Shown here piece after piece: positions 1 through 7,739 of a stretch of DNA of 21,330 nucleotides; within the stretch, counting starts at the first letter, position 1; every line of letters starts with the position of its first letter. The notes under the pieces were generated by a model. It had not been told where the DNA came from. It saw only the letters and a program-made list of their open reading frames with translations, and did not search any database. A program made the translations under genes and the position numbers. The DNA is from CAZWMK01 sp964635065. GTDB lineage: Bacteria > Pseudomonadota > Alphaproteobacteria > Sphingomonadales > Sphingomonadaceae. Location: positions 1 to 21,330 of the forward strand of contig CAZWMK010000032.1 of the NCBI GenBank assembly GCA_964635065.1. The letters run 5' to 3'.

Positions 1-140
1 GTCACTATTTGAACTTTTAGACGCCTCCCGGGGTCGCCAAAATCCTGCATCAAGGCTTTGCCCAGCCAGTCTGCGCCACGACAGTCAGTGCCAACTGCAT
101 GAACCGGGCCGGCGTGGCATCAAACGGCCCTGCCAGCGTG
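1..140. other. Window edge, no gene assigned
   Basis: This stretch lies downstream of the first kinase. On the minus strand a short frame opens at an ATG at base 50 and is still open at the window edge (16 codons), without a convincing ribosome-binding site. Another minus frame starts inside the kinase 3' end (ATG near 163) and stops at base 50. Neither can be supported as a gene from what is visible, and I see no clear terminator for the kinase. Confidence 0.3.
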
Positions 141-2447
141 TCAGGCGCGGGTTGCGCTTTCATCCGTGGCAGCGAGCGGGTGATGGCGTGGCACGGCGAA
201 GACAAAAACCGCGCCGGCCTCTGCCCCCCGTGACAGCGTGATCTGTCCACCGGCTTCATCGGCGATCTGACGGCAGACATAAAGGCCAAGACCGGTGCCT
301 TTGCCCGATGGCTTGGTGGTGTAGAATGGCATGAATTTGTTTTCAGCCGCCTTGTCCGACAAGCCGACGCCGTCATCGCTGATCGTCAGCACCAGCATGT
401 CATCGGCTCCGTCGTCGAGCGTGACCTTGATATCGCCAGCCGCCTGCCCCGCCTCGCGCGCCTGCTGAATGGCATCGGCGCTGTTTTGCAGCGCGTTGAC
501 TACAATCTGTTCCAGCCCGATGCGCGCCATGCGCACGACCGGAGCGCTTGACGTGTGGTCGTGCACATGCACACTGATCCCGGCCTGCACGAAAACCGGT
601 CGCATGAAACTGGTTGCCGACTGCACCGCCTCGAACAGGTTGAAGGCTTCAAGTGTCTTGCTGTCCGACCGGGCATAGCGTGCCATGCGGTCAATGATGT
701 CACGGGCGCGGACGACTTGTTCGCCAATCTTGCGGAACTTGATCACGGCTTTGCCCGCAAGGCCATCGCTGGAGGCAGCCAGTTGCCATGCGCCATTTTC
801 CGCGGCCAGCGCAATGGTGAAGAGCGGCTGTTTCAGTTCATGGCTGATTGCCGATGCCATGCTGCCCATTTCGACAAGCCGGGCGCGGTGCGTCAGGTCG
901 TCATGGCCCACATGGGGGCCGGTCAACCGTTTGATGGCGCCAAACGACCATTTGCCGGGGCCGGTCAGACTGCGCGTAATCAGCAGATGCCAGTCGTCAG
1001 CATCTGGGCCATTGTCGAAGCCATTGTCGCTTTCGGCAAAACGGAACTCGATCAGCGCCTCATTCTCGTTCATCGCGGCGTCCAGTGCCGCCTGGTCGAC
1101 AGGGTGCACCATGACCTGCTGCTGGATTGCCCCCGCATCAGGATCAAGGTTGATGAAGCTGAGCTGTCCGCTTTCCGCATCATAGCTGACATCGGCAAGC
1201 AGACGCAGATTGATGCTTTTCTTCATCTGAATGATGGTTTCGCGGACATGCTGCTGGCTATCCTGCATCGCCACGAACTGATTGTTCTTCCTGACGAAGC
1301 TTTCGATCGGCTGGGCGAACTCGGCCAGAACATCATCATCGGGCACCGCGAGCCCCGGCGTACCAAAACCGTTCAGCGCGCGATTCCAGGCCGTCAGCGC
1401 ATGAGTCACAAGCCGGACAAGGTAACGGCGCAGCACGATGATGAAAGCCAGCATGACCAGCGCCGGCATCATGTCACGATACATCTGCCAATAGATGCCG
1501 ATGATCAGCGCGCGTGGCGCATAGGCATAATGCACCAGTCCGTGCTCGGTCTGTAAACTGCCGGTCACGCAAGTCTGCAAACGCCGGTCAATGCGATAAT
1601 TGCCCGCCTCGGTCTCGGCATGCGTCGCAAGGAAGCTGCACCCATGCGACCGCATGAAAGCCGGATCGCGGATACCGGCAGGTTGATCCGCCAGCAACAC
1701 CTGTGGCAGGCCTTCGCCAGGATTGAGCAAGCGGCGGCCGGTGGCAAGCGGCGTGCGCAGCAGAGATTCCGCGACAGCATGGCGCACATGGTTATCGTTA
1801 TCACCGATCTGGCGGTCGACATACGCCGTTTCAGCGACGAACAGCCCAAAGGTCATCAGGATGATGACAAAACTTGAGCCGCTGCGGGTGATATCGGTAA
1901 GCGCCTTGCCACGTCGCCAGCCGATCAGCCAGCCATCGGGGCGGGCAGCCACGAATAGCAGAATGAGGTCGGCGGTCGCGGCCATCACCAGATCGTTGAT
2001 GATCACCTTGGGCCAGACCAGCGGCGCCACAAGCCAGTTATAATCATAACCGGCCCAGATCATCAGCGGACCGACCAGCAAGCCGACCGTTGCATGATAC
2101 AGGGCAATGCGCATGAGGACGCTGGCGTGTTTTACAAGACAGCACAGCGACAGGAAAGCCAGTTGCAACAACCCGTTGACCAGCACAAAATGGTGACCGA
2201 GCCAGAAATAGCTGGGTGCCAGACACAGGACCGCCACCGGCAAGGCCACTTTCCATCCCCACAGCCGGTAAGCCAGCATGAAGAATAGCGGGCCGATAAG
2301 GATCACGATCCCCGGCGCAATATCGACATGCAGCAGACTGAATGTGAAAGCAAAAGTCGCCAGCAGAAAAACGGCAAGCGGTTTGACCACGCGGGGGAGG
2401 CCCCCGTCATGACCGGAATGATCGCGCCTGTCGGCTTGAGAGAACAT
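141..2447 (-). CDS. Membrane-bound sensor histidine kinase (HK1)
   Basis: Inner-membrane sensor kinase expected to autophosphorylate a histidine and pass the phosphate to receiver domains. From the chosen ATG, a hydrophobic N-terminal block with several membrane spans (about residues 20-168) is followed by another span near 192-207, a predicted periplasmic loop with two cysteines (C270, C293), and a further span near 326-343. A linker and PAS-like region lead to the HisKA motif SHELKQPLF with phospho-acceptor H536. The ATPase part has NALQNSADAI (N box), DDGVGL (G1), FMPFYTTK (F) and GKGTGLGL (G2), so it looks active. A longer reading starts at a TTG (base 2513); I prefer the ATG at 2447 because the TTG lacks a ribosome-binding site and a stable hairpin lies between the two. 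It is the distal gene of the left arm, 241 bp beyond the REC-EAL gene from this start, and may have its own promoter. The membrane-domain family is not one I can name. Confidence 0.9.
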   Translation of the reverse strand: MFSQADRRDHSGHDGGLPRVVKPLAVFLLATFAFTFSLLHVDIAPGIVILIGPLFFMLAYRLWGWKVALPVAVLCLAPSYFWLGHHFVLVNGLLQLAFLSLCCLVKHASVLMRIALYHATVGLLVGPLMIWAGYDYNWLVAPLVWPKVIINDLVMAATADLILLFVAARPDGWLIGWRRGKALTDITRSGSSFVIILMTFGLFVAETAYVDRQIGDNDNHVRHAVAESLLRTPLATGRRLLNPGEGLPQVLLADQPAGIRDPAFMRSHGCSFLATHAETEAGNYRIDRRLQTCVTGSLQTEHGLVHYAYAPRALIIGIYWQMYRDMMPALVMLAFIIVLRRYLVRLVTHALTAWNRALNGFGTPGLAVPDDDVLAEFAQPIESFVRKNNQFVAMQDSQQHVRETIIQMKKSINLRLLADVSYDAESGQLSFINLDPDAGAIQQQVMVHPVDQAALDAAMNENEALIEFRFAESDNGFDNGPDADDWHLLITRSLTGPGKWSFGAIKRLTGPHVGHDDLTHRARLVEMGSMASAISHELKQPLFTIALAAENGAWQLAASSDGLAGKAVIKFRKIGEQVVRARDIIDRMARYARSDSKTLEAFNLFEAVQSATSFMRPVFVQAGISVHVHDHTSSAPVVRMARIGLEQIVVNALQNSADAIQQAREAGQAAGDIKVTLDDGADDMLVLTISDDGVGLSDKAAENKFMPFYTTKPSGKGTGLGLYVCRQIADEAGGQITLSRGAEAGAVFVFAVPRHHPLAATDESATRA

Positions 2448-2468
2448 GCCGCCCAGTTTTCCCTGCAG

Positions 2469-2488
2469 AACCGGCGTCTCCGCCGGTT
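2469..2488 (-). promoter_or_regulatory. Leader hairpin with GNRA loop before HK1
   Basis: On the minus strand an 8-bp perfect stem (AACCGGCG with CGCCGGTT) is closed by the tetraloop GAGA, which fits the stable GNRA class. It ends 21 nt before the preferred ATG of HK1, so it would sit in the mRNA leader and could affect translation initiation or mRNA stability. No U-run follows, so it is not a standard terminator. Confidence 0.55.
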
Positions 2489-2555
2489 TATGACCCCGTG
2501 CCCCCTGGATCAATTATGAACCACTTGTTACAAGACAGCCCGCTGATGCATACAT

Positions 2556-2585
2556 ATGATAAACACAGCAGGAAAGCCTATGCAA
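2556..2585 (-). promoter_or_regulatory. Candidate sigma-70 promoter for HK1
   Basis: In the AT-rich gap between HK1 and the REC-EAL gene, the minus strand reads TTGCAT (2580-2585), an 18-bp spacer, then TATCAT (2556-2561), a five-of-six match to the -10 consensus. Transcription would start near 2549, giving a leader of about 100 nt that contains the GNRA hairpin. The -35 match is weak (three of six). Confidence 0.35.
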
Positions 2586-2648
2586 TCCGAGGCCATTCCG
2601 GCAGTTTTTACAGCCAAAGTTAAAATATAAATAAAATACAGCTTATAA

Positions 2649-2708
2649 TGCCTACGCTTCAGGCCTCGAGGCGGCAACTGCCTACGCTTCAGCCCACCAG
2701 GCGGCAAC
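2649..2708. repeat. Two tandem 30-bp direct repeats over the REC-EAL stop codon
   Basis: Copy 1 is 2649-2678 and copy 2 is 2679-2708. They are directly adjacent and differ at three of 30 positions, all in the middle. Copy 2 contains the last six codons and TGA of the REC-EAL gene; copy 1 lies just downstream of it. This looks like a local duplication of the gene's 3' end. Copy 1 also carries the palindrome GCCTCGAGGC. Confidence 0.85.
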
Positions 2709-3822
2709 CTGTCTGTTGGATCATATCAGCAGGCACGGGGCAACCCCAGAGATAGCCCTGTCCGGCCCCGGCGCCCAGCGACAGGGCAAAGGCGCGATGG
2801 CGTTCGGTTTCAACGCCTTCGATCGTCGTCGCAATCCGGTGCGCAGCGCAATAGGCAATAACACCGCTCAAAATCGATAGCGGCACAGCACCATCGGCGC
2901 AGCGCCAGAAAATATCCTTGTCGATCTTCATTTCGCTGATCGGCAGATCGATGATCCGTTCAAGCGATGTCGAACCGCGTCCGAAATCGTCGATGGCGAA
3001 GTGATAGCCCTGAAGCGCGAGATGGCTCATCGCCAGAGCAATGTCGTTGAACGACGTCAAGGATGCCTGTTCGGTCAATTCGATCACCAGCCGGCGCGCT
3101 GCCACGCCATGGGCCTTGAGGGCCGCATCGAGCATGTCTTCGAAAATCGGGGCGCACATCAGGAGCGGTGTGCAGTTGACGGCAACGGTCTGCGTTTCCG
3201 GCAGGCGCGCGACAAAGGCACAGGCTGCATCGAGCATGAACCGCGTCATCTCCGCCTGCGTGTCGAGATTGGAGGACGCGAACAACGCCTCGATATCGAC
3301 CGCGCCAGGCTTGCCGACCCGGAACAATGCCTCATAGCCGATGACCGCACCGGTTTTCAGATCGTGCTTGCCCTGAAACAGCGCCTGAAAGCCATCGCGC
3401 GCGGGGGCTACCGTCCCGGCACGTTCCGCGCCGCCCTTACCGCCGGCTTCATGCGGCACCGCTTCGTGCAGCAATGTCATCAGTTCGGCAATGGCATAGG
3501 GCTTGCTCAACACGCCCGGCACGTTCAGGCCCAGTTGCCGAGCATGGCGCCGTGCCGTTTGCAAAATCCGTTCGTCATGGCCGCTGATGATGATCAGGCG
3601 GCGCGGCGGGGCGGCTTGCATCGACAGGCGACGCATGACTTCAAAACCATCGACGCCCGGCATCGCAAGGTCGAGGATCACATTGTCGACGCCCTCGCCA
3701 TAGGCGCGAAAGAAATCATCCACCGTTTCCGGCGCACTGACATCGAAGCCATGATCGGCAAGAGCGTCCGTCAGCTCTTCGCGGATATCGGCATCGTCAT
3801 CGAGAATCAGCGTGCGGGTCAT
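2689..3822 (-). CDS. Response regulator with EAL domain (REC-EAL)
   Basis: Cytoplasmic regulator whose output would be hydrolysis of cyclic di-GMP to pGpG. The receiver domain (about 1-125) has the acidic pocket DDD (8-10), phospho-acceptor D51 in LDLAMPG, S80 and K107. After a linker, the EAL domain (about 145-375) carries the signature Glu at E164 (context YEALFR), a metal-type Asn in VAVNCTP, ELTEQ, DDFGRG, KIDKD, TIEGVET and GQGYLWG. These match the expected metal and catalytic positions, so activity is likely, although several flanking positions differ from consensus (for example DDFGRGSTSL in place of the usual DDFGTGYSSL). The start lies 19 bp after the stop of the upstream REC-winged-helix gene, so the two are probably one transcript. 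The stop codon lies in a 30-bp tandem repeat. Confidence 0.92.
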   Translation of the reverse strand: MTRTLILDDDADIREELTDALADHGFDVSAPETVDDFFRAYGEGVDNVILDLAMPGVDGFEVMRRLSMQAAPPRRLIIISGHDERILQTARRHARQLGLNVPGVLSKPYAIAELMTLLHEAVPHEAGGKGGAERAGTVAPARDGFQALFQGKHDLKTGAVIGYEALFRVGKPGAVDIEALFASSNLDTQAEMTRFMLDAACAFVARLPETQTVAVNCTPLLMCAPIFEDMLDAALKAHGVAARRLVIELTEQASLTSFNDIALAMSHLALQGYHFAIDDFGRGSTSLERIIDLPISEMKIDKDIFWRCADGAVPLSILSGVIAYCAAHRIATTIEGVETERHRAFALSLGAGAGQGYLWGCPVPADMIQQTGCRLVG

Positions 3823-3841
3823 GGCCGATATCCCGACATAA

Positions 3842-4726
3842 TCATATGCCGCCCACCTTGGGGATGGTCGAAAGATAGGTCATCATCGATGACATCGCCT
3901 CGTCAGTCAGTTCCAGCAGGTCGCGGCGCTTGTCCTGCGGATCGGTCCAGCGGCGCAGCAGTCCGGCGCTTGTCATTTCCCGCACCCAGCGCAACGCCGT
4001 GCTCATCGGCACAGCGGCAGCAATACAGGCGCTCGAGACCGGTATGGACTTTTTGTCGAGGCGCGCTGCGGCAAGATCGAGGAGAATGTCCCACGCCGGG
4101 TCGGCGAACAGTTCGGAATTGAAATAGCGTTGTCGCGTCTTGCGGGCATGGATGATGTCCTGCAGCCGTGCGCGCAGGTCTTCGGGCGTCGGCGCGGCCT
4201 GCGCGTCGGCCATGCTGCCCGCCGCCCCGGTCTTGACCGACAACAGCGCTGCAATGCGAGCCACCTCTTCACTAAGCTCGGCAATGCGGGTCGATTGCGC
4301 GATGTCGGCCTGCGCGGCCCAGCTGCGGCTGGCACGCTGGAGCGCTGCGGCATATTCAGCGCGCGAGATCGGCTTCGAGAGGAAATCGACAGCATCGTAG
4401 CGCATGGCCGCGACCGCAAGATCAAGCGTGCCATAGCCTGTGATGACAATCGATACCAGCGGCCTGCGTCCGGCATAGCGGGACTGTATCTGGCTGAGCA
4501 GCGACAGGCCATCCATGCCCGGCATCCTGACATCGGTCAGCACAATCCCGATCGACGGATCGCTGGCGAGGAGCGAAAGCGCCTCAAGACCTGACGTTGC
4601 CGAGACATGGTCATAGCCGAGATCATCCAGCGTCTCGCAATATTCCTCGACGCACCCCGGTTCGTCATCGACCACCAGAACACGGGGACTATCAGTCGTC
4701 TGCAGGGGCACGGGGCGTGACGCCAT
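3842..4726 (-). CDS. Response regulator with MarR-like winged-helix output (RR1)
   Basis: Likely phosphorylation-controlled transcription factor. The receiver domain (about 14-130) has DDE (20-22), phospho-acceptor D65 in LTDVRMPG, T96 and K118. A probably helical linker follows (about 130-185), then a C-terminal winged helix containing FADPAWDIL, VPMSTALRW (recognition-helix region) and DPQDKRRDLLEL (wing), as in the MarR-like winged-helix proteins common in sphingomonads. Upstream in-frame ATGs exist at 4774 and 4753, but the ATG at 4726 has a good GGAG ribosome-binding site at 4735-4738 with 8-nt spacing, so it was chosen (294 residues). It is the first gene of the left arm and faces the single-domain REC gene across the control region. 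It is a paralogue of the regulator at 10954-11883: 44 of 88 positions are identical in a gap-free hand alignment of the output domains. Confidence 0.9.
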   Translation of the reverse strand: MASRPVPLQTTDSPRVLVVDDEPGCVEEYCETLDDLGYDHVSATSGLEALSLLASDPSIGIVLTDVRMPGMDGLSLLSQIQSRYAGRRPLVSIVITGYGTLDLAVAAMRYDAVDFLSKPISRAEYAAALQRASRSWAAQADIAQSTRIAELSEEVARIAALLSVKTGAAGSMADAQAAPTPEDLRARLQDIIHARKTRQRYFNSELFADPAWDILLDLAAARLDKKSIPVSSACIAAAVPMSTALRWVREMTSAGLLRRWTDPQDKRRDLLELTDEAMSSMMTYLSTIPKVGGI

Positions 4727-4782
4727 TGCGAATTCTCCAAGACCACAAGCCATAAGGGAGCAGGCGGCGGGCATGTAAGCGC

Positions 4783-4807
4783 AATTGCCACCATTATGGC
4801 AGCAATT
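4783..4807. promoter_or_regulatory. Inverted repeat over a candidate -10 box in the divergent control region
   Basis: AATTGCCA (4783-4790) is mirrored by TGGCA-g-CAATT (4797-4807), with one extra base in the right arm. On the minus strand the centre reads TGC-CATAAT, an extended -10-like element at 4793-4798, about 60 nt before the RR1 start. GCAATT also recurs directly at 4781 and 4802, two helical turns apart. The layout fits a regulator operator, possibly autoregulatory. That role is inference. Confidence 0.45.
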
Positions 4808-4868
4808 CCGCTCGTGCCTGTATCAAATTAACGTCATTATATCACAAGCAAAATCCGGATAGGCTAAA

Positions 4869-5267
4869 ATGGTCGAAAGTGCATCGCGATTCCAGCGGAA
4901 CATCCTGCTTGTCGAGGATGATCGCGCAGCCTTGGCCGAAATGACCGAACACATGTCCATGGCCGGTGTACACGTCACACCAGCCGACAATGCCGCCGAT
5001 GGCCTGGCCGCTGCCATTGGCGGTGAATATGATGCCGCCGTCATCGATATCAACCTGCCGCAGCGCGACGGGATCCGCCTGGCCGAACTGCTGCTGGGAA
5101 TCGACCACCGTACACGCATCATCCTGATTTCCGGCGACACCGACGCCTTGCAGCGCGCCCGTGACAGCAACGCCCATGTGGCGGCCATCCTGCCCAAGCC
5201 TTTCGGCGCGCGGGAGTTGCTGCACCTCCTGCCGGAGCAGCCCTGTAACTGCCTTCGTGTGCCCTGA
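4869..5267 (+). CDS. Single-domain response regulator (REC only)
   Basis: A stand-alone receiver of 132 residues with no output domain: acidic residues E16, D17 and D18, phospho-acceptor D60 in VIDINLPQRDG, S88, and K110 in LPKPF. Such proteins act as phosphate shuttles or sinks, or by protein contact, as CheY and DivK do. It opens the right arm, 142 bp from the divergent RR1 gene and 66 bp before the HK2 gene, so HK2 is the most likely phosphodonor. The ATG at 4869 is preceded by a weak AGG-type ribosome-binding site. An AT-rich stretch around 4835-4843 could hold its -10 box, but I found no convincing -35. Confidence 0.88.
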   Translation: MVESASRFQRNILLVEDDRAALAEMTEHMSMAGVHVTPADNAADGLAAAIGGEYDAAVIDINLPQRDGIRLAELLLGIDHRTRIILISGDTDALQRARDSNAHVAAILPKPFGARELLHLLPEQPCNCLRVP

Positions 5268-5333
5268 TGGACAGGCCCGTCGCAAACCGGACTGCGGACA
5301 CAGCACAAGCCGCGCACGCTGCATCGCAGAGCG

Positions 5334-7739
5334 ATGGCTGAAAAACAGCCTTTTTCAACCCTGCAGATGGCACTCGCCACACTGGTCCTCGCCGTTGCGG
5401 CCTTTCTGATCAATCTTGTGCCGGTGCGTGCCTCATTCGGCCTGGACCTGTTGTTCGGCCATGCACTAGCCATGTTTCTTGTCCGGCTGACCCGTCAGCC
5501 ATGGCCGGTCCTTGTCGCACTGGCCGCCGCCCTTCCGACCTATCTGCACTGGCAGCATCTATGGGCCGTGCTGATCATGACCGCCGAGGTTCTTTGGGTC
5601 ATCTGGGCGGTGCGGCGCATGAACATCCTTGCCTCCGATTTCCTGTACTGGCTGGTGATCGGCATTCCGCTGCTGTTGCTGACCTATGGCTATGTCATGC
5701 AGATGGAAACGGAAATGCTGCTTCTCGTGACGCTGAAGCAAGCGATTAACGGCCTGCTTTACACTGCGATTGGCACGCTGGCCGCAACCATCCTCCTCGC
5801 CCGGCTGCCCGCACGGTTCAACCCGCAGCCCCAGCCCTTGCAGACAGCGATCACCGAAGGGTTGCTGCCACTGATCGTGTTGCCGCCCGTCCTTCTGATT
5901 TCCCTGCAAGCGACCAGTCATTCCGATGCTTTCCTGCACATCGGCAGCCGCTGGATAGACGCCATGGCGATGGAAGTCGCGCATGATCTGTCCGACGATC
6001 CGGCCTATCAAGGCCGGACGGCTCTGCCATCGGCCATGCCCGTCGCATGGGCCTCACGCCTCGCGCCGCTCGCACCGCTCAGGCTGGGGGTTCAAGCCCC
6101 CGACGGCAAGATCCTCGGACAGTGGTGCCTGCCCGACTGCACCCTTGCCCCTCCGCTAGAGCCACCCCCGACCGACCAGTTGCTGCTGATACGTAAAAAC
6201 ACCCGCGCGCTGCTGCCAGCCGACATGCCGACCAAGATGCAAAGCTGGCTCAATCTCTACTTTCATGTGCGCGTTCCCATGCCCGACGAAACGGGCCGCA
6301 GCCTGATTCTGGTGAAAGGTGCCGGACCGGGCGTGATGGATAACGTCGAGGCGCTGATACGCAGCTTCACCCTCATGTGGTTGCTTGTCGGTGCCGCGGT
6401 CGGTGCCGGCATCCTCATGGCACGCGCGCTGGCGCAGCCGGTGGCCGCCATGGTCCGCGTCCTGCAGCATGTCCCAAGCCCCGCCCTGCCACGGCATCGG
6501 GAGGAGGAAGGCAGCATCATCGAACTGAATGATGCGACCGACAGCCTGCTGCGCACCAACACACGCCTGCTCGATGCGCAGCACAAGGCGCAGTTGCTCG
6601 CCGCGCGACTGGAACGGCTGGGTCAGGATGCGCCGATGCTGCTCACGGTCTGGCGCCAGGACGGGCCGGCGGCAGCGCCTGTCCTTGACTATGCCTCGGC
6701 CCGGCCCAGTGCGCGCCTCGGCATGCGGGACGGATTGCTGGACCTGCCATTTGCAGCCTCGGCCGGCATCCATCCCGAAGACTTGGCAGAACTCGGCGCA
6801 AAATTGGCTACGCTCGGCACGACCCGCAATCTGACCTGCGAGTTTCGCGTCATGCGCAACGATGGCGTCTGGCGCTGGCTGCATTGCGATTTCGTCTCTC
6901 ACCCCGATGACGCGGGCGGCGCCGAGATCGTGGCTATCATGCTGGATGTCACCGATCAGCATATGGCACGCGCGCGGCTGGAAGAGTCTGAAAATCTCGC
7001 GCTGCTCGGCCGTCTATCGGCAGGTCTGGCGCATGAACTGAACCAGCCGCTCAACATCATCCGGCTGGCGTCCGACAACGCGCTGTTCAAATTGTCGCCC
7101 CAGTTGTCGGAAAAAGACCTGTCGCATATCAAGAGCAAGCTGGAACGCATCAATGCCCAGACGGTCCGTGCCAGCCAGATCATCAGCCACATGCGCGCCT
7201 TCAGCCAGCAGGGCGGCGATGAAAAGGCGCCGGTCGATGTCAATATGGTGATCGAAAACGCCCTGCCACTGGTCAGCGCGCAACTGACGTCCAAGGGGAT
7301 CGACGTCAGCACCTTCCTTGCCGATCGGCCCTGTCAGGTCATGGGACATGCACGGCAGCTCGAACAGGTCATCGTCAGCCTGCTGCTCAATGCCCGCGAC
7401 GCCATTGCTGCCTGCGCGGCTGACCATCGCGGCCAGATCAGCATTGCCGTGCGACGCGACGATGCGCGCCGACATGCCATGATCGACATCATCGACAATG
7501 GCACCGGCATCCCGTCGGAAGCCTTGCGGCATATCTTCGAACCCTTTTTCACCCTGAAAGAACCCGGCGCGGGCATGGGCCTTGGCCTCTCGCGCAGCTA
7601 TGGGATCGTCAAGGAGCATGGTGGCGACATCGCCGTGCTCAGCAGCGATCAGGGTGCCCACTTCTCGATCCGCCTGCCCTTGCTTGACAAGCAGGACCGC
7701 AAACCGCCTGACCAGAGACAACAGAAAAAGACGCCATGA
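5334..7739 (+). CDS. Membrane-bound sensor histidine kinase with PAS domain (HK2)
   Basis: Inner-membrane kinase of 801 residues. Residues about 10-160 form a multi-span membrane block, followed by a span near 176-192, a predicted periplasmic region (about 195-340) with a CxxxC pair (C265, C269), and a span near 344-365. A HAMP-like or coiled segment leads to a PAS domain (about 430-545; FRVMRNDGVWRWLHCDF is a typical PAC end). The kinase core has H567 in AHELNQPLNI, LLLNARDAI (N box), DNGTGIP (G1), FEPFFTLKE (F) and GAGMGLGLS (G2). The layout matches HK1 (membrane block, loop with two cysteines, kinase core), which suggests duplication. The start has only a weak upstream AGAG. The stop overlaps the start of the next kinase as ATGA, so the two are probably translated in a coupled way. 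Confidence 0.92.
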   Translation: MAEKQPFSTLQMALATLVLAVAAFLINLVPVRASFGLDLLFGHALAMFLVRLTRQPWPVLVALAAALPTYLHWQHLWAVLIMTAEVLWVIWAVRRMNILASDFLYWLVIGIPLLLLTYGYVMQMETEMLLLVTLKQAINGLLYTAIGTLAATILLARLPARFNPQPQPLQTAITEGLLPLIVLPPVLLISLQATSHSDAFLHIGSRWIDAMAMEVAHDLSDDPAYQGRTALPSAMPVAWASRLAPLAPLRLGVQAPDGKILGQWCLPDCTLAPPLEPPPTDQLLLIRKNTRALLPADMPTKMQSWLNLYFHVRVPMPDETGRSLILVKGAGPGVMDNVEALIRSFTLMWLLVGAAVGAGILMARALAQPVAAMVRVLQHVPSPALPRHREEEGSIIELNDATDSLLRTNTRLLDAQHKAQLLAARLERLGQDAPMLLTVWRQDGPAAAPVLDYASARPSARLGMRDGLLDLPFAASAGIHPEDLAELGAKLATLGTTRNLTCEFRVMRNDGVWRWLHCDFVSHPDDAGGAEIVAIMLDVTDQHMARARLEESENLALLGRLSAGLAHELNQPLNIIRLASDNALFKLSPQLSEKDLSHIKSKLERINAQTVRASQIISHMRAFSQQGGDEKAPVDVNMVIENALPLVSAQLTSKGIDVSTFLADRPCQVMGHARQLEQVIVSLLLNARDAIAACAADHRGQISIAVRRDDARRHAMIDIIDNGTGIPSEALRHIFEPFFTLKEPGAGMGLGLSRSYGIVKEHGGDIAVLSSDQGAHFSIRLPLLDKQDRKPPDQRQQKKTP

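Noticed and set aside
1..45. Possible tRNA 3' part (minus strand contains GTTCAAAT)
   Set aside because: The flanking bases do not form a T-stem and no acceptor pairing can be found.
50..376. 108-codon minus-strand frame overlapping the end of HK1
   Set aside because: Most of it is an alternate frame of the kinase ATPase domain. The last 37 codons from an internal ATG lack a ribosome-binding site and any recognisable similarity.
555..1556. 333-codon plus-strand frame opposite HK1
   Set aside because: Antisense to a kinase core with all boxes intact; composition reflects the complement of the kinase codons.
3001..4122. 373-codon plus-strand frame opposite REC-EAL and RR1
   Set aside because: It spans two real genes and their junction on the other strand, with no recognisable domain.
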